64,000 nt of DNA from Sphingopyxis witflariensis (GCF_002205635.1 NZ_NISJ01000003.1:365199-429198); one strand, 5' to 3'. Shown: positions 24,702-34,677, counted from the stretch's first letter. The notes: a model not told the origin generated them from the sequence alone. Translations and numbers: made by a program.

Positions 24702-24935
24702 CTATGACGTGTTGGTCGATCGTCGTCGCTGCTTGCTGAACTCCCGGTCGCTGGCGATAAAACGGCCTATCATCGCTGGAATAATCCGCTCGGGCGGAAG
24801 CGGTGCGGCCAGTCCCGTCAACTTCGCATGGACCGCCGCATATTGCGTAAGCTCCCGGTATAGATCACCGGGTAGTTCGAGCGTCAGCTTGGCCGGCTTT
24901 TCCTCGACGATCGGGCCCAGCCTGAGCCTGGTCAT
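24702..24935 (-). CDS. DUF2274 protein of the conjugation operon
   Basis: 77 residues, basic C-terminus, no membrane segment. KPAKLTLELPGDLYRELTQYAAVHAKLTG resembles a ribbon-helix-helix-like N-terminus, as in DUF2274 proteins, which usually close trb operons of alphaproteobacterial ICEs. The ATG overlaps the trbI stop (ATGA). It is the last gene of the trb operon; function unknown, possibly DNA binding. Confidence 0.85.
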   Translation of the reverse strand: MTRLRLGPIVEEKPAKLTLELPGDLYRELTQYAAVHAKLTGLAAPLPPERIIPAMIGRFIASDREFSKQRRRSTNTS

Positions 24936-26143
24936 CGCTCGCTCCCACGCAAAGGTTCGAGGATCAGATCGCGGGTGACGATGACGCGAAGCGCGAACCC
25001 GGGCCGGATCGTTATCGTGGGCGGGATGCGAAGCTGCCGCTCGACCACTTGGCGTCCCGTCTCATTGAAACTGTCCTGCGTCCCGGCGCGTGCGGCCTGC
25101 ACAAGACGGTCCTCGTCGCTGGCGCCGAACTCGGCGCCGACGCCCAGCAGCGTCGAGACGAGCGCGGCTTTCAGCATAGACCCCCAATGATAGTTGGTCC
25201 GGTCGGCAAGACCCGCCATGCCGGCGGTATCGGCGCCCGGCAGGCGGTCGAGCGCGATCGAGCTCCCGCCGGGAAGGATCAGGCGATCCCATGCGAGCAG
25301 CACCCGGCGCTGCCCCGCGGCCACGTCGCTGTCATATTCGCCGATGAGACGCGCGCCCTGCGGAATGAGCAGGATTCGCCCCGTGGGACTGTCATAGACA
25401 TTTTGGGTCACCTGCGCGGTGATCTGGCCCGGAAGGTCGGACCGGATGCCGGTGATCAGGGCGGCCGGGATCACAGCGCCCGCCTGCACCACATAGGGCG
25501 ATGACGGCTCGGTCAGGCGTGACGCGCTTTCAGGAGAACGGGGATTGCCCTGGCCAAGGAAGCGCTGTTGCCGGTCGGCGGGCCCCGAAGGCGCCTGCGC
25601 CGCAGGAGCGGGCGGCACGCTGCCAAGATCGACAGCCGGCGCGCCTGGGGCGACGGCTGGCGCACCGCCCAGAAAGAGACGGCTCGCGCGCGCCGATTCA
25701 ATCTCTTGCGCGGTGCGGATCCGCGCTTGCTCTGCCGCCGCTACCCGCGGATCGGGCGGAGGCGGCGCGCCCATTGGCGGCACAGGGACGGTCTCGCCAT
25801 TCTCGCGCGCGGCGAGGATCGGTCGCCCAAGATCGCCCGGGAGCGGATCGCCGAGTTTCGGGATCTTGCCATAATCGCCCGGCGCGCCGGTCACGAGCTC
25901 GGACTTGTTCGAGCGGTCGCTATCGTAGAGATTCTCGGCGACCTTCGGTTTGCCCGGTTGCAGCGCGTACAGAAGCGCACCGCCGATCGCGATCCCCGAT
26001 ACACTCCCGATGATGGCAAGCGCCTTGCGCGAAAGCCGCATCACTTGGGGCGGCTCGGCGCCGAGCCGAAAGGGTTCGGCGTCGGGGGACGGCGCAGGCG
26101 CAGGCTCTGCCGCAATCTCCTCCTCGCGTTCCGGCCCGCTCAC
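24932..26143 (-). CDS. trbI: TrbI / VirB10-type conjugal transfer protein
   Basis: 403 residues. Short cytoplasmic N-terminus, one transmembrane helix near residues 40-62 (ALAIIGSVSGIAIGGALLYAL), a Pro-rich periplasmic region, and a C-terminal TrbI/VirB10 domain (VQAGAVIPAALITGIRSDLPGQI, PQGARLIGEYDSDVA). It spans the envelope and links the inner-membrane ATPases with the outer-membrane pore. The GTG start overlaps the trbG stop (GTGA). Confidence 0.92.
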   Translation of the reverse strand: MSGPEREEEIAAEPAPAPSPDAEPFRLGAEPPQVMRLSRKALAIIGSVSGIAIGGALLYALQPGKPKVAENLYDSDRSNKSELVTGAPGDYGKIPKLGDPLPGDLGRPILAARENGETVPVPPMGAPPPPDPRVAAAEQARIRTAQEIESARASRLFLGGAPAVAPGAPAVDLGSVPPAPAAQAPSGPADRQQRFLGQGNPRSPESASRLTEPSSPYVVQAGAVIPAALITGIRSDLPGQITAQVTQNVYDSPTGRILLIPQGARLIGEYDSDVAAGQRRVLLAWDRLILPGGSSIALDRLPGADTAGMAGLADRTNYHWGSMLKAALVSTLLGVGAEFGASDEDRLVQAARAGTQDSFNETGRQVVERQLRIPPTITIRPGFALRVIVTRDLILEPLRGSER

Positions 26144-26976
26144 GAGCGCCCCCGCTCGATGACGACCTTGCGCGCCGCGCGGCCGGCGCCCATGCGAAGC
26201 TCGCCGCGTTCGAACAAGCGATCGACGATCATGAAGCGGCCATGGATGCGGTAGTTCAGCAGCTCTGCCGCCCCCTTTTCGTCCGCCGCAAACAGCGGCG
26301 GCATGTCGCCGGTCGCAATGCCGTCGCCAAACTCGATGAAGATCTGCCGCCCGTCATCGAAAACACGGACCGGGCGCCAGTCGGGCTTGTCGCCCGAAAG
26401 CCTGTAGCGAAAATTGAGCGCCGCGAGATCGAGCCCCGCCGCCACGGGCGTGATGCGGTCGTGTTCGGCCGCGGCGGCGCGCAGCGCGATCAGTTCGGCT
26501 TCCGGATAGGACCAGGACACCGAGGCCATATAGGTGGCGGGCGTCGCGCGCAGCTCGATATGATAGGTCCGGCGGCTGGTGTTGATGACGATATTCGTCA
26601 TGATATCGGGCCGCGTCGGCTTCACCAGGATATGTACCCGGCGGCTGGCTCCGCTGCCGCTCACAGTGTCGCCGATGATCCAGCGGACCGTATCGCCGGC
26701 GGCAACGGGTCCCGGCCCGACGAGCTCCTCACCCTCCTGCAGCACGATATCGGTGACCTGCCCCGGCGATGCGTAAACCTGGTAGAGTGCCCCTTCGGCC
26801 CAGGCATATTTCTGGATAGCATTGAGGAAGGTGGCCCGATCGGGCTGGACACGAGCGGCATCATTCGCGCGACCGACATTCTGGCGCGGATCGCGGCTTT
26901 CAGCGGCAATCGAAGGCGACGCGAGACCAAGCAAGGCGGCGCCGGCGAGAAGAAATTCGGGGAAAACGGGCTTCAT
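26140..26976 (-). CDS. trbG: TrbG / VirB9-type conjugal transfer protein
   Basis: 278 residues with a cleavable signal peptide (FLLAGAALLGLASPSIAAES). The VirB9/CagX domain includes GALYQVYASPGQVTDIVLQEGEEL and, at the end, the GRFMIVDRLFERGELRMG strand pair. An outer-membrane-associated part of the type IV secretion channel. The start ATG at 26976 overlaps the trbF stop; the frame upstream of it is not coding. Confidence 0.92.
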   Translation of the reverse strand: MKPVFPEFLLAGAALLGLASPSIAAESRDPRQNVGRANDAARVQPDRATFLNAIQKYAWAEGALYQVYASPGQVTDIVLQEGEELVGPGPVAAGDTVRWIIGDTVSGSGASRRVHILVKPTRPDIMTNIVINTSRRTYHIELRATPATYMASVSWSYPEAELIALRAAAAEHDRITPVAAGLDLAALNFRYRLSGDKPDWRPVRVFDDGRQIFIEFGDGIATGDMPPLFAADEKGAAELLNYRIHGRFMIVDRLFERGELRMGAGRAARKVVIERGRS

Positions 26977-27656
26977 TGATTGAGCTCCTTGGACCATGAA
27001 ATAGCGGACACAAAAACGCCGAGCGGATTGCGGCGCAGCGCGTCCGGGGTGCGCGGCGGTACATGGGTGACGGTGAGGATGGCGGACCAGCGCGACGTCT
27101 CGATCAGGCTGCCGTCCTGATAGCGGCGCTCGGTCCAAGCGATCCGGAAGCTGTCCTTCGAAGCGCGGATCACGCTCGACACATCGACCGCGACCTGGAC
27201 CCTGCCGACCTCGGCGAAGGGGTCGTTATTGCGCGCATGGTCGTTGAGCGCCTGGGCGCCCGTCGCCGTGGTGAAATCATAGGCCGAAAGCCAGTCCTTG
27301 CGCAGCACGACCGGATCGGCGGGGATCGAGCGAACATGCTCGATGAAACGCGCGAGGTGAAAGGCGGTCTGCGGGTCAGTTGGCTGATAATCCCCGTCCG
27401 CCGGGGCGACCGCGCGAGCCTCGCCGAGTTTGTCGACTTCGACCACCCAGGGCGTGATCGTACCGCGCGCCGAATGCCAGACGAGGCCGCCGGCGAGACC
27501 GCCCGAGAGGAGGAGCGAACCGAAAAAGGCGAGGCGCCAGTTCTTCGCCTGCACCCGCGCCGAACCGATGCGATCGTCCCAGACCTGCGCGGCGCGCTGA
27601 TAGGGCGTGACGGGCTCCGGCGTGCGACCATAATGATTGCTGGGTCTTCTGAACAT
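26973..27656 (-). CDS. trbF: TrbF / VirB8-type conjugal transfer protein
   Basis: 227 residues. One N-terminal transmembrane helix (LAFFGSLLLSGGLAGGLVW) and a periplasmic VirB8 domain with FIEHVRSIPADPVVLRKDWLSAYDF. A bitopic inner-membrane assembly factor of the mating channel. It begins 6 bp after the trbL stop, in the usual trb order. Confidence 0.92.
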   Translation of the reverse strand: MFRRPSNHYGRTPEPVTPYQRAAQVWDDRIGSARVQAKNWRLAFFGSLLLSGGLAGGLVWHSARGTITPWVVEVDKLGEARAVAPADGDYQPTDPQTAFHLARFIEHVRSIPADPVVLRKDWLSAYDFTTATGAQALNDHARNNDPFAEVGRVQVAVDVSSVIRASKDSFRIAWTERRYQDGSLIETSRWSAILTVTHVPPRTPDALRRNPLGVFVSAISWSKELNQ

Positions 27657-27662
27657 GTTCGA

Positions 27663-28943
27663 TCAGTCCTTTTCGCTGATGTCGGGAGCCGAGGCGCCGC
27701 CGTGGCTGTCGCCGCCCTTGAGAGTGTGGGCACCGATGGTCGCACCCTGCGTCATCATCTGGCGGCGGCGCATCGCGGCCGCCCATGCGGGAGGGCCGTC
27801 GGCAGGCTGGGAGGGCGCAGCGCTCTCGGCGGGCCCGCTGCGCCCGGCCTCGAAGTCGGCTCGTAGCTTCTCCGCGGCGCGCCGAAGCGGCGATGCCGCG
27901 CCGCTCGCGGCCGTGCGTGCGACATTGGCCAAGCCGGAACCGACCGCCCCTGCCCCGCTCTTCCCGGCCGCTCCGGCTGAATAGGCCGCCGAGGCGCTGC
28001 CGGCCCCGCGCGCGCCCGCTGCAGCGGCGCCGCGCGCCGCGGTGGCGGCCGCACCGCCGGCGAGCGTCGCGCCGGCTGCACCCGCGGCGAGCGTCGCGCC
28101 CGCAGCGACGGCGGTCCCTGCAGCCGCACCGGCTCCGAGCTGCGGCCCGCCCGCGACGATGCCGTTGGCGACGCTGGGGCCGAAGATACCGAGCCCGAGA
28201 AGCGTCAGCGCGCCAAGCGCGATCGCCATTGCCTGTTCGATATCGGGTTCAGGACCGACGCCGGCATCGAGAAAGCGGTCGAACAAGGTCGTCCCGATGC
28301 CGGTGATGACCGCGAGCACGAGAAGCTTGATGCCCGAGGAAATGATATGACCCAGCACGCGCTCGGCCATGAAGGCCGTCCGCCCGAAGAAAGCGAAGGG
28401 GATAAGGACGAAGCCCGCGAGCGTCACGAGCTTGAATTCGAGGATCGTCACGAAGACCTGCACCGCGAGGATGAAGAAGGCGAGCACCACGATCACCCAG
28501 GCGACGAGCAGGATCAGGATCTGGACGAAATTGGTGAAGAGACCGACCGGCCCCAGAAGATCGGCCGATGCGTCGAGCAGGGGCTCGGCGGCATCGAGCC
28601 CGGTCGCCGCGACGAAACCCGGACGCATGAAGTCGCCGATCGCCATGGCGCCGCCGCTCGCTTTCAGGCCAAGCCCAGCGAAACTTTCGAGCATGATCGT
28701 CGCCAGGCTCTGGAAATTGCCGATGATGAAGGCGAAGACGCCGATATAGAGCGTCTTCTTGACGAGACGCTGGAGGATGTCCTCGTCGGCGCCCCACGCC
28801 CAGAAGAGCGCCGCGATCGTGACGTCGATGACGATCAGCGTCGACGACAGAAAGCCGACTTCACCGCCGAGCAGCCCGAAGCCGCTGTCGATATAGGTCG
28901 AGAAGACCGACAGGAATTGATCGATTACCCCGGTGTCATTCAT
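27663..28943 (-). CDS. trbL: TrbL / VirB6-type conjugal transfer protein
   Basis: 426 residues. Several membrane helices occupy residues 20-270. The remaining tail is very rich in Ala and Gly, then polar, as in TrbL. A polytopic inner-membrane channel component. The start at ATG 28943 overlaps the trbK stop (ATGA). The low-complexity tail produces long false frames on the other strand. Confidence 0.92.
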   Translation of the reverse strand: MNDTGVIDQFLSVFSTYIDSGFGLLGGEVGFLSSTLIVIDVTIAALFWAWGADEDILQRLVKKTLYIGVFAFIIGNFQSLATIMLESFAGLGLKASGGAMAIGDFMRPGFVAATGLDAAEPLLDASADLLGPVGLFTNFVQILILLVAWVIVVLAFFILAVQVFVTILEFKLVTLAGFVLIPFAFFGRTAFMAERVLGHIISSGIKLLVLAVITGIGTTLFDRFLDAGVGPEPDIEQAMAIALGALTLLGLGIFGPSVANGIVAGGPQLGAGAAAGTAVAAGATLAAGAAGATLAGGAAATAARGAAAAGARGAGSASAAYSAGAAGKSGAGAVGSGLANVARTAASGAASPLRRAAEKLRADFEAGRSGPAESAAPSQPADGPPAWAAAMRRRQMMTQGATIGAHTLKGGDSHGGASAPDISEKD

Positions 28944-29194
28944 TTTTCGTCCTCCTCTTGACCGAAGAAGTGGCGGCGCTTCGTTTCCCAGGCCGCCTCG
29001 CATTCCGCGTCGGCAACGGTGACCGTGCGGCAGCGGCGCAGCGTTTCGGCAAGTTCGGGGCGTGCGTCCGCTCCGGAGATCCGAGGGGGAGCGGACGCAC
29101 GCGGCGCGGGCGGGTCGACCGCCGCCAGAAGCGCAAGCGTCAGCGCCATGCCGCCGACGATCGCTCCGGCGACGAGCTTCCCCGCCCGGCCCAT
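28940..29194 (-). CDS. Putative entry-exclusion protein TrbK-alt
   Basis: 84 residues. One N-terminal transmembrane segment (KLVAGAIVGGMALTLALLAAV) and a short periplasmic part with two Cys (LRRCRTVTVADAECEAAW), typical of the small TrbK-alt family between trbJ and trbL. It may stop redundant transfer between cells carrying the same element. The start ATG at 29194 lies right after the trbJ stop. Confidence 0.82.
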   Translation of the reverse strand: MGRAGKLVAGAIVGGMALTLALLAAVDPPAPRASAPPRISGADARPELAETLRRCRTVTVADAECEAAWETKRRHFFGQEEDEK

Positions 29195-29195
29195 C

Positions 29196-29915
29196 TCAAT
29201 TGCCCTTGCGGAAGCGACGGAAGCGTTCACGTCCTTCGGCCTCGGCCGCCGCCGCGCGCGCGGCATCCAGCATTTCAGCGCGGCCCTGCGCCGCGATCGC
29301 GGCGGCGAGGTCGCCGAGCTGCTGCGACTGGAGCGCGAGCAGCTGGTTGCCCGCCTGCGCCGCCTGGAGCGCGCCGGTCGCTGACTGGCTGGCGGTGACC
29401 AGCGTCGAGATCGACTGGCGGGCCGCGCCCATATTGGTGACGACGCCGGCCTGCACCTTCATCGCGTCCTGGAAGGCGCCGACGCTGTCGTTCCAGCGCG
29501 CCTCGGCATTGGCGACGAGCGCCGCCTGCGGACCCGACAGCGCCGCACCCTTGTAGCGGGCATCGAACGCCTTCTGGGTATCGCCGACGTCGAAAGCGAT
29601 GCGCTGCGCTTCGGCCAAAAGACCCCGGGTGCGGTCGACCTGCCCCTGCAGCTCCTGCAGCGTCGAGGTCGGCAGGCTCTGAAGATTGCGCGCCTCGTTG
29701 ACCAGCGAGGTCGCCTGGTTCTGAAGCTGCTTGATCTGGTTGTTGATCTGCTCGAGCGTGCGCGCAGCGGTCAGGATATTCTGGGCATAGTTGCGCGGAT
29801 CATGGACGATCCCGCCGATCTGCGCCGCGGCGGGCGCGATCATCGAACCCGCAGGCAGCATCGCGGCCGCGATCAGACCGGCCAGCGCCGCATAGCGATA
29901 GAGATTCTTCTTCAT
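29196..29915 (-). CDS. trbJ: TrbJ / VirB5-type conjugal transfer protein
   Basis: 239 residues. A signal peptide ending near AAAQIGG is followed by a long, mainly helical region rich in Gln and Ala (TLEQINNQIKQLQNQATSL and following), as in TrbJ. A periplasmic or pilus-tip component. AAGGAGTGACG precedes the ATG at 29915. It begins 13 bp after the trbE stop. Confidence 0.9.
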   Translation of the reverse strand: MKKNLYRYAALAGLIAAAMLPAGSMIAPAAAQIGGIVHDPRNYAQNILTAARTLEQINNQIKQLQNQATSLVNEARNLQSLPTSTLQELQGQVDRTRGLLAEAQRIAFDVGDTQKAFDARYKGAALSGPQAALVANAEARWNDSVGAFQDAMKVQAGVVTNMGAARQSISTLVTASQSATGALQAAQAGNQLLALQSQQLGDLAAAIAAQGRAEMLDAARAAAAEAEGRERFRRFRKGN

Positions 29916-29928
29916 CAACGTCACTCCT

Positions 29929-32364
29929 TCAGGGGGCTGCGATTTCGAGATTGCCGAGTAGGTCGGCGGCCCAGGTGAGGCCGCGGTGGCGAAGCCAGGC
30001 GGCGGCGAACTGCTGCTGGCCATGCGCGGCCATCAGCTCGCCGATCCGGATCTGGTCGGATTTCGAGGAGGCGGCGGCGAAAGCGAGCGCGATGTCGCCG
30101 AGACCAAGGTCGAACAGGCGGTTGCCGCGCCGCGACTGGCAATAATAGTCGCGCTTCGGCGTCGCCCGGCTGAGGATCTCGATCTGCCGGTGGTTGAGCC
30201 CGAAGCGCTCGTAGACCCGCGCGATCTGCGGCTCTGCCGCGCGCTCGTTCGGCAGAAATATCCGGGTCGGGCAGCTTTCGATAATCGCCGGCGCGATCGC
30301 GGAGCTTTCGATATCGGCAAGACTCTGGGTCGCGAAGATCACGCTCGCATTCTTCTTGCGCAGTGTCTTCAGCCATTCGCGCAGCTGCGCCGCGAAGGCC
30401 GGGCTATCCAGAACGAGCCAGCCTTCGTCGATGATGATCAGCGTCGGCGAGTCGTCGAGGCGGCCTTCGATCCGGTGAAACAGATAAGACAGCACCGTCG
30501 CGGCCGACGAGGCGCCGACGAGACCCTCGGTTTCGAGCGCCTGCACGCGCGCGGAGCCCAAATGCTCGGCCTCGGCGTCGAGCAGGTGGCCCCAGGGACC
30601 GCCAACCAGATAGGGTGCGAGCGCGAGCTTCAGCTCCTGCGACTGGAGCAGGACCGCAAGACCGGTGAGCGTGCGCTCGGCGACCGGCGCGGTCGCGAGC
30701 GAGGTCAGCGCCGACCAGATATGCTCCTTTGCACCCGGATCGACCGCGATGCCCTCGCCGGCGAGCAGCGCGGCGAGCCATTCGGCCGCCCACGCGCGCT
30801 CGGCGGCCTCGTCAATCCGCGCCAGCGGCTGCAAGGCGACCGAGCCGTCGCTGCCCGCATCATGGAGCGCGCCGCCGAGATCCTGCCAGTCGCCGCCCAT
30901 GCCGAGCGCGGCGGCACGGATCGACCCGCCATAATCGAAGGCGAAGATCTGGCTGCCTTCGTAGCGCCGGAACTGCATCGCCATCAGCGCGAGGAGCACG
31001 GACTTGCCGGCGCCCGTGGGGCCCACGACGAGACAGTGGCCGACGTCGCCGACATGAAGCGAAAGGCGGAACGGGGTCGAGCCTTCGGTCTTGCCGTACA
31101 GCAAGGGGGCATCACCGAAATGCTCGTCCCGTTCCGCTCCCGCCCACACCGCCGAGAGGGGGACGAGGTGGGCGAGATTGAGGGTGGAGACAGGGGGCTG
31201 GCGCACATTGGCATAGACTTGGCCGGGCAGGCTCCCGAACCAGGCCTCGAGCGCGTTTACGCCCTCGACGGTGCAGGAGAAGTCGCGGCTCTGGATGATC
31301 TTCTCGACGAGCCGGAGTTTCTCGGCCGCGAGGGCAGGATCGCGGTCCCACACGGTGATCGTCGCCGTCACATAGGCGATGCCCGCCTCGTCCGCGCCGA
31401 GCTCCTGCAGCGCCATGTCGGCGTCGGCGGCCTTGTTCGACGCATCGCTGTCCGTCAGGACCGAGGCCTCGTTGGTCATAACCTCCTTGAGGATCGCGGC
31501 GACCGATTTGCGCTTCGCGAACCATTGCCGCCGGATCTTCGTCAGCAGCCTGGTCGCGTCGGTCTTGTCGAGCATGATCGCGCGCGACGACCAGCGATAG
31601 CCGAACGCCTGCCGGTTCAATTCGTCGAGCAGGCCGGGGAAGGTGACGCTTGGAAAACCGGTGATGGTGAGCGTGCGCAGATGATGCTCGCCGAGCCGCG
31701 GCTCGAGCCCGCCGACGAGCGCCTCATCGGCGAGCAGCGCGTCAAGATAGGCCGGAGTCTCGGGCACGCGAACGCGCTGGGTCTTGGTCGAGATGCAGCT
31801 GTGGAGATAAGTCAGCGTCTCGCCGTCATCCAGCCATTCGGCCTCGGGCATGAAGCCCTCGACGAGATGGAGGACGCGGCCCGTGCGGTCGATAAAGCCC
31901 GCGAGCAGCTCCTTGGGGTTTACCCCCGTCTTCGAGCGCCCCTCATAGAGCCAGGCCTCGGCGCGCGCCGCTTCCTCGGCGGGCGGCATCCAGAGCAGGG
32001 TCAGATAATAGAAGCTCTCGAAGAGTGCGCCCTCCTCGCGGAACTGCTCGCGGCGCTCGACGTCAACGAGTTCCGACACGACATCGGGAAATTCCGAGAC
32101 GGGATAGGAGATGGCAGGCACGCGCTGCGCCTCGACGAACACCGCCCAGCCCGATCCGAGGCGCCGTAGCGTGCTGTTGAGGCGCGATGTGACCGCGACG
32201 AGTTCGGCGGGCGTGGCGCTGTCGAGGTCGGGCCCGCGAAAGCGCGCCGTGCGCTGAAAGGAGCCGTCCTTGTTCAGCACCACGCCATCCGCCACCAGGC
32301 AGACCCAAGGGAGAAAATCGGCGAGGCGGGCGGATTTCGATCGATATTCGGAGAGGTTCATCAT
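29929..32364 (-). CDS. trbE: TrbE / VirB4-type conjugation ATPase
   Basis: 811 residues. The N-terminal CagE/TrbE/VirB4 domain precedes a P-loop, VVGPTGAGKSVLL, near residue 450; Walker B is LIIIDEGWLVLDS. It energises pilus assembly and substrate transfer at the inner membrane. The start overlaps the trbD stop (ATGA). The antisense frame of 727 codons across this gene is a GC-bias shadow. Confidence 0.94.
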   Translation of the reverse strand: MMNLSEYRSKSARLADFLPWVCLVADGVVLNKDGSFQRTARFRGPDLDSATPAELVAVTSRLNSTLRRLGSGWAVFVEAQRVPAISYPVSEFPDVVSELVDVERREQFREEGALFESFYYLTLLWMPPAEEAARAEAWLYEGRSKTGVNPKELLAGFIDRTGRVLHLVEGFMPEAEWLDDGETLTYLHSCISTKTQRVRVPETPAYLDALLADEALVGGLEPRLGEHHLRTLTITGFPSVTFPGLLDELNRQAFGYRWSSRAIMLDKTDATRLLTKIRRQWFAKRKSVAAILKEVMTNEASVLTDSDASNKAADADMALQELGADEAGIAYVTATITVWDRDPALAAEKLRLVEKIIQSRDFSCTVEGVNALEAWFGSLPGQVYANVRQPPVSTLNLAHLVPLSAVWAGAERDEHFGDAPLLYGKTEGSTPFRLSLHVGDVGHCLVVGPTGAGKSVLLALMAMQFRRYEGSQIFAFDYGGSIRAAALGMGGDWQDLGGALHDAGSDGSVALQPLARIDEAAERAWAAEWLAALLAGEGIAVDPGAKEHIWSALTSLATAPVAERTLTGLAVLLQSQELKLALAPYLVGGPWGHLLDAEAEHLGSARVQALETEGLVGASSAATVLSYLFHRIEGRLDDSPTLIIIDEGWLVLDSPAFAAQLREWLKTLRKKNASVIFATQSLADIESSAIAPAIIESCPTRIFLPNERAAEPQIARVYERFGLNHRQIEILSRATPKRDYYCQSRRGNRLFDLGLGDIALAFAAASSKSDQIRIGELMAAHGQQQFAAAWLRHRGLTWAADLLGNLEIAAP

Positions 32365-32630
32365 GCTTGCATCCAGACGGGATATTTGAGGTGACGCCGG
32401 GCGACGTCGACGAAGGCGGGGTCGCGGCGGGCGGCCCAGACCGAGAGGGCGTGGCCGACTACCCAGAGGACGAGGCCGACGATCCAGAGGCGAAGTCCGA
32501 GACCGACCGCGCCGGCGAGCGTGCCATTGACGATCGCGAGCGACCGCGGGGCGCCGCCCAAGAGAATGGGCTCGGCCAGCGCCCGGTGGACCGGCGCGAA
32601 ATAGCCCGGCACCTCCTCTTCCCGGCCCAT
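32361..32630 (-). CDS. trbD: TrbD / VirB3-type conjugal transfer protein
   Basis: 89 residues. Two adjacent hydrophobic stretches around residues 33-65 (LAIVNGTLAGAVGLGLRLW and IVGLVLWVVGHAL). The N-terminus PGYFAPVHRALAEPILLGGAPR is typical of TrbD. The ATG at 32630 overlaps the last base of the trbC stop (TGATG). The frame stays open upstream through trbC but is not coding there. Confidence 0.9.
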   Translation of the reverse strand: MGREEEVPGYFAPVHRALAEPILLGGAPRSLAIVNGTLAGAVGLGLRLWIVGLVLWVVGHALSVWAARRDPAFVDVARRHLKYPVWMQA

Positions 32631-32962
32631 CAGACGAGCGCTCCGCCGCCGAAGGAGAAGAAGGAGAGGAAGAAGCTCGAGGCGGCGAAGGCGATCGACA
32701 GGCCGAACACGATCTGGACCAGCCGGCGGAATCCGCCTGAGGTGTCGCCGAAGGCGAGGCTGAGCCCGGTCACGATGATGATGATCACCGCGACGATCTT
32801 CGCGACCGGCCCCTCGATGCTTTCGAGGATCGATTGCAGCGGCGCTTCCCAAGGCATCGACGAGCCGCCAGCCTGTGCCGGGGCCGCAACGGCCAGTGCG
32901 AAGAACAGCGCGGTCGAACAAAGCATGGCGCGGCGTGCGCCATGCCGGAGGGCATGGATCAT
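32630..32962 (-). CDS. trbC: TrbC / VirB2-type pilin
   Basis: 110 residues. A signal peptide (MLCSTALFFALAVAAPAQA) is followed by two hydrophobic helices separated by GDTSGGFRR, as in major conjugative pilins. It is processed and assembled into the pilus. The ATG overlaps the trbB stop (ATGA). Confidence 0.9.
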   Translation of the reverse strand: MIHALRHGARRAMLCSTALFFALAVAAPAQAGGSSMPWEAPLQSILESIEGPVAKIVAVIIIIVTGLSLAFGDTSGGFRRLVQIVFGLSIAFAASSFFLSFFSFGGGALV

Positions 32963-33942
32963 CGATTGTCTCCTTCGGGGGTGAAGAGGTGCGTGAGGCG
33001 ATATTCGAGGGTCAGCCGGTCGAACCCGTCGACGCGCGCGAGTTCGGCGAGGCGCCGCCCGGTCCCGTCACGGACGAGCACGGCAACCAGATTGATCGTC
33101 TCGGCGAGCAGCGCTCGCGGGACGGTGATCACGGCTTCCTGGATCAGCTGCTCCATGCGGCGGAGCGCGCCGAGCGCGCTCCCGGCGTGGATCGTGCCGA
33201 CCCCGCCGGGATGTCCAGTGCCCCATGCCTTCAGGAGATCAAGCGCCTCGGCGCCGCGTACCTCGCCGATCGGGATGCGATCGGGCCGAAGCCGAAGCGA
33301 CGAGCGGACAAGATCGGAGAGCGAGGCGACGCCGTCCTTGGTCCGCATCGCGACGAGATTGGGCGCGGCGCATTGCAGTTCGCGCGTATCCTCGATGAGC
33401 ACGATCCGGTCGCTGCCGCCCGCGATCTCGGCGAGCAGAGCGTTGGTCAGCGTCGTCTTTCCGCTGCCGGTACCGCCGGCGACGAGGATGTTCAGCCGGT
33501 CGCGTACCCCGGCGCGCAGCACGTCGGCCGCACCGGCAGACATGATGCCCGAGGCGACATAATCACCGAGCGTGAAGACCGCGATCGCGGGCTTGCGGAT
33601 GGCGAAGGTCGGTGCGCCGACGACCGGCGGCAGCAGGCCTTCGAAGCGCTCACCCCCGTCGGGAAGCTCGGCCGAGACGCGCGGCGCGGCGCCATGCACT
33701 TCGGCCCCGACGTGATGGGCCACGAGACGGATGATGCGCTCGCCGTCGGCCGCGGACAGCGTTGCACCGCTATCCTCGATGCCCCGTCCGAGCCGGTCGA
33801 CCCAGAGCCGCCCGTCGGGATTGAGCATGATTTCGATGACGTCGCGATCGGCAAGCCAGTCCGCGATCGCTCCGCCCATCGCGGTGCGAAGCATACGCGC
33901 GCTGCGATGACGTGCCTCCAGCCGGACCGGTTCTGCGCCCAT
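32959..33942 (-). CDS. trbB: TrbB / VirB11-type conjugation ATPase
   Basis: 327 residues. P-loop [17 protein letters not shown] near residue 152, Asp box [12 protein letters not shown], Walker B region [25 protein letters not shown] and a His box [13 protein letters not shown] hexameric traffic ATPase at the base of the mating channel, and the first gene of the trb operon. I chose ATG at 33942 because residues from [12 protein letters not shown] match the family start; the open frame back to 34095 lacks support. Confidence 0.93.
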   Translation of the reverse strand: MGAEPVRLEARHRSARMLRTAMGGAIADWLADRDVIEIMLNPDGRLWVDRLGRGIEDSGATLSAADGERIIRLVAHHVGAEVHGAAPRVSAELPDGGERFEGLLPPVVGAPTFAIRKPAIAVFTLGDYVASGIMSAGAADVLRAGVRDRLNILVAGGTGSGKTTLTNALLAEIAGGSDRIVLIEDTRELQCAAPNLVAMRTKDGVASLSDLVRSSLRLRPDRIPIGEVRGAEALDLLKAWGTGHPGGVGTIHAGSALGALRRMEQLIQEAVITVPRALLAETINLVAVLVRDGTGRRLAELARVDGFDRLTLEYRLTHLFTPEGDNR

Positions 33943-34161
33943 CGGGATCCCCGTTTTATGAGGCCGGGCAACGGCGCCCGGCGCGACGGGGACGAGTAAG
34001 AGACGCACGAACCGCGCAAATTCAACAGCGATCTTTTCGGATCGAAGGATGGCGAAGAAAGACAGGCCGTAGCGTAGGCGCCGCGCGCGTAACATGCGGC
34101 AAGCAACCGTGAATTTCGATCGGCGGCTTGTGCGAATCGCGAATTTGACGACAGTGCCCGG

Positions 34162-34677
34162 ATGACTGATTCGGGGTCGCAGCCGTCAGAGGATGCCGTG
34201 CGCTGGGCAAGGCTCACGGACAAGCAGCGTGCGTGCCTCGATCTCTTGCTCGAGCATCAGACATCGAAGCAGATCGCGCGGCGGCTCGATATCTCGAAGC
34301 AGGCCGTCGATCTCAGGCTCACGACCGCGCGAGACATATTGGGCGCTGCCAACCGGGCCGAGACGGCCTTTCGTTATGCGCGCCTCAAACAGACCTATGA
34401 CCGGATACCATGTGACGCGATCATACTACCGGAAGAACCCCGGCTGGTGCCATCCGACTTCCCGAACGGGGAGCTGGCTGCGATGGCGCTTCAACACAGC
34501 GCGTCACATACCGAACAACCGGTAGCGGTCGGTTCGCCGTTCAAGGGTCTCTGGAGGCACGATCATCCCGGTCGGAACAGAGTGTGGATCATGGCGACGA
34601 TGCTGGTCGTGCTGATCCTCCTCATCCTGACGGGGCTGACGATCGGCGAAACGCTGACGCGGCTGATCTCCGGCTGA
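34162..34677 (+). CDS. Membrane-anchored LuxR-type HTH protein
   Basis: 171 residues. A LuxR/GerE-like helix-turn-helix lies at the N-terminus (LTDKQRACLDLLLEHQTSKQIARRLDISKQAVDLRLTTARDILGA, residues 18-62, in pieces). A linker follows, then one transmembrane helix at the C-terminus (about residues 141-165). No receiver or autoinducer domain is present. It may tie transcription of transfer genes to a membrane signal. Divergent from trbB across 219 bp, so it is a candidate regulator of the trb operon. Confidence 0.75.
   Translation: MTDSGSQPSEDAVRWARLTDKQRACLDLLLEHQTSKQIARRLDISKQAVDLRLTTARDILGAANRAETAFRYARLKQTYDRIPCDAIILPEEPRLVPSDFPNGELAAMALQHSASHTEQPVAVGSPFKGLWRHDHPGRNRVWIMATMLVVLILLILTGLTIGETLTRLISG

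Noticed and set aside
29986..32169. 727-codon frame opposite trbE
   Set aside because: Composition is the mirror of a GC-rich coding strand, and trbE on the other strand has clear ATPase motifs.
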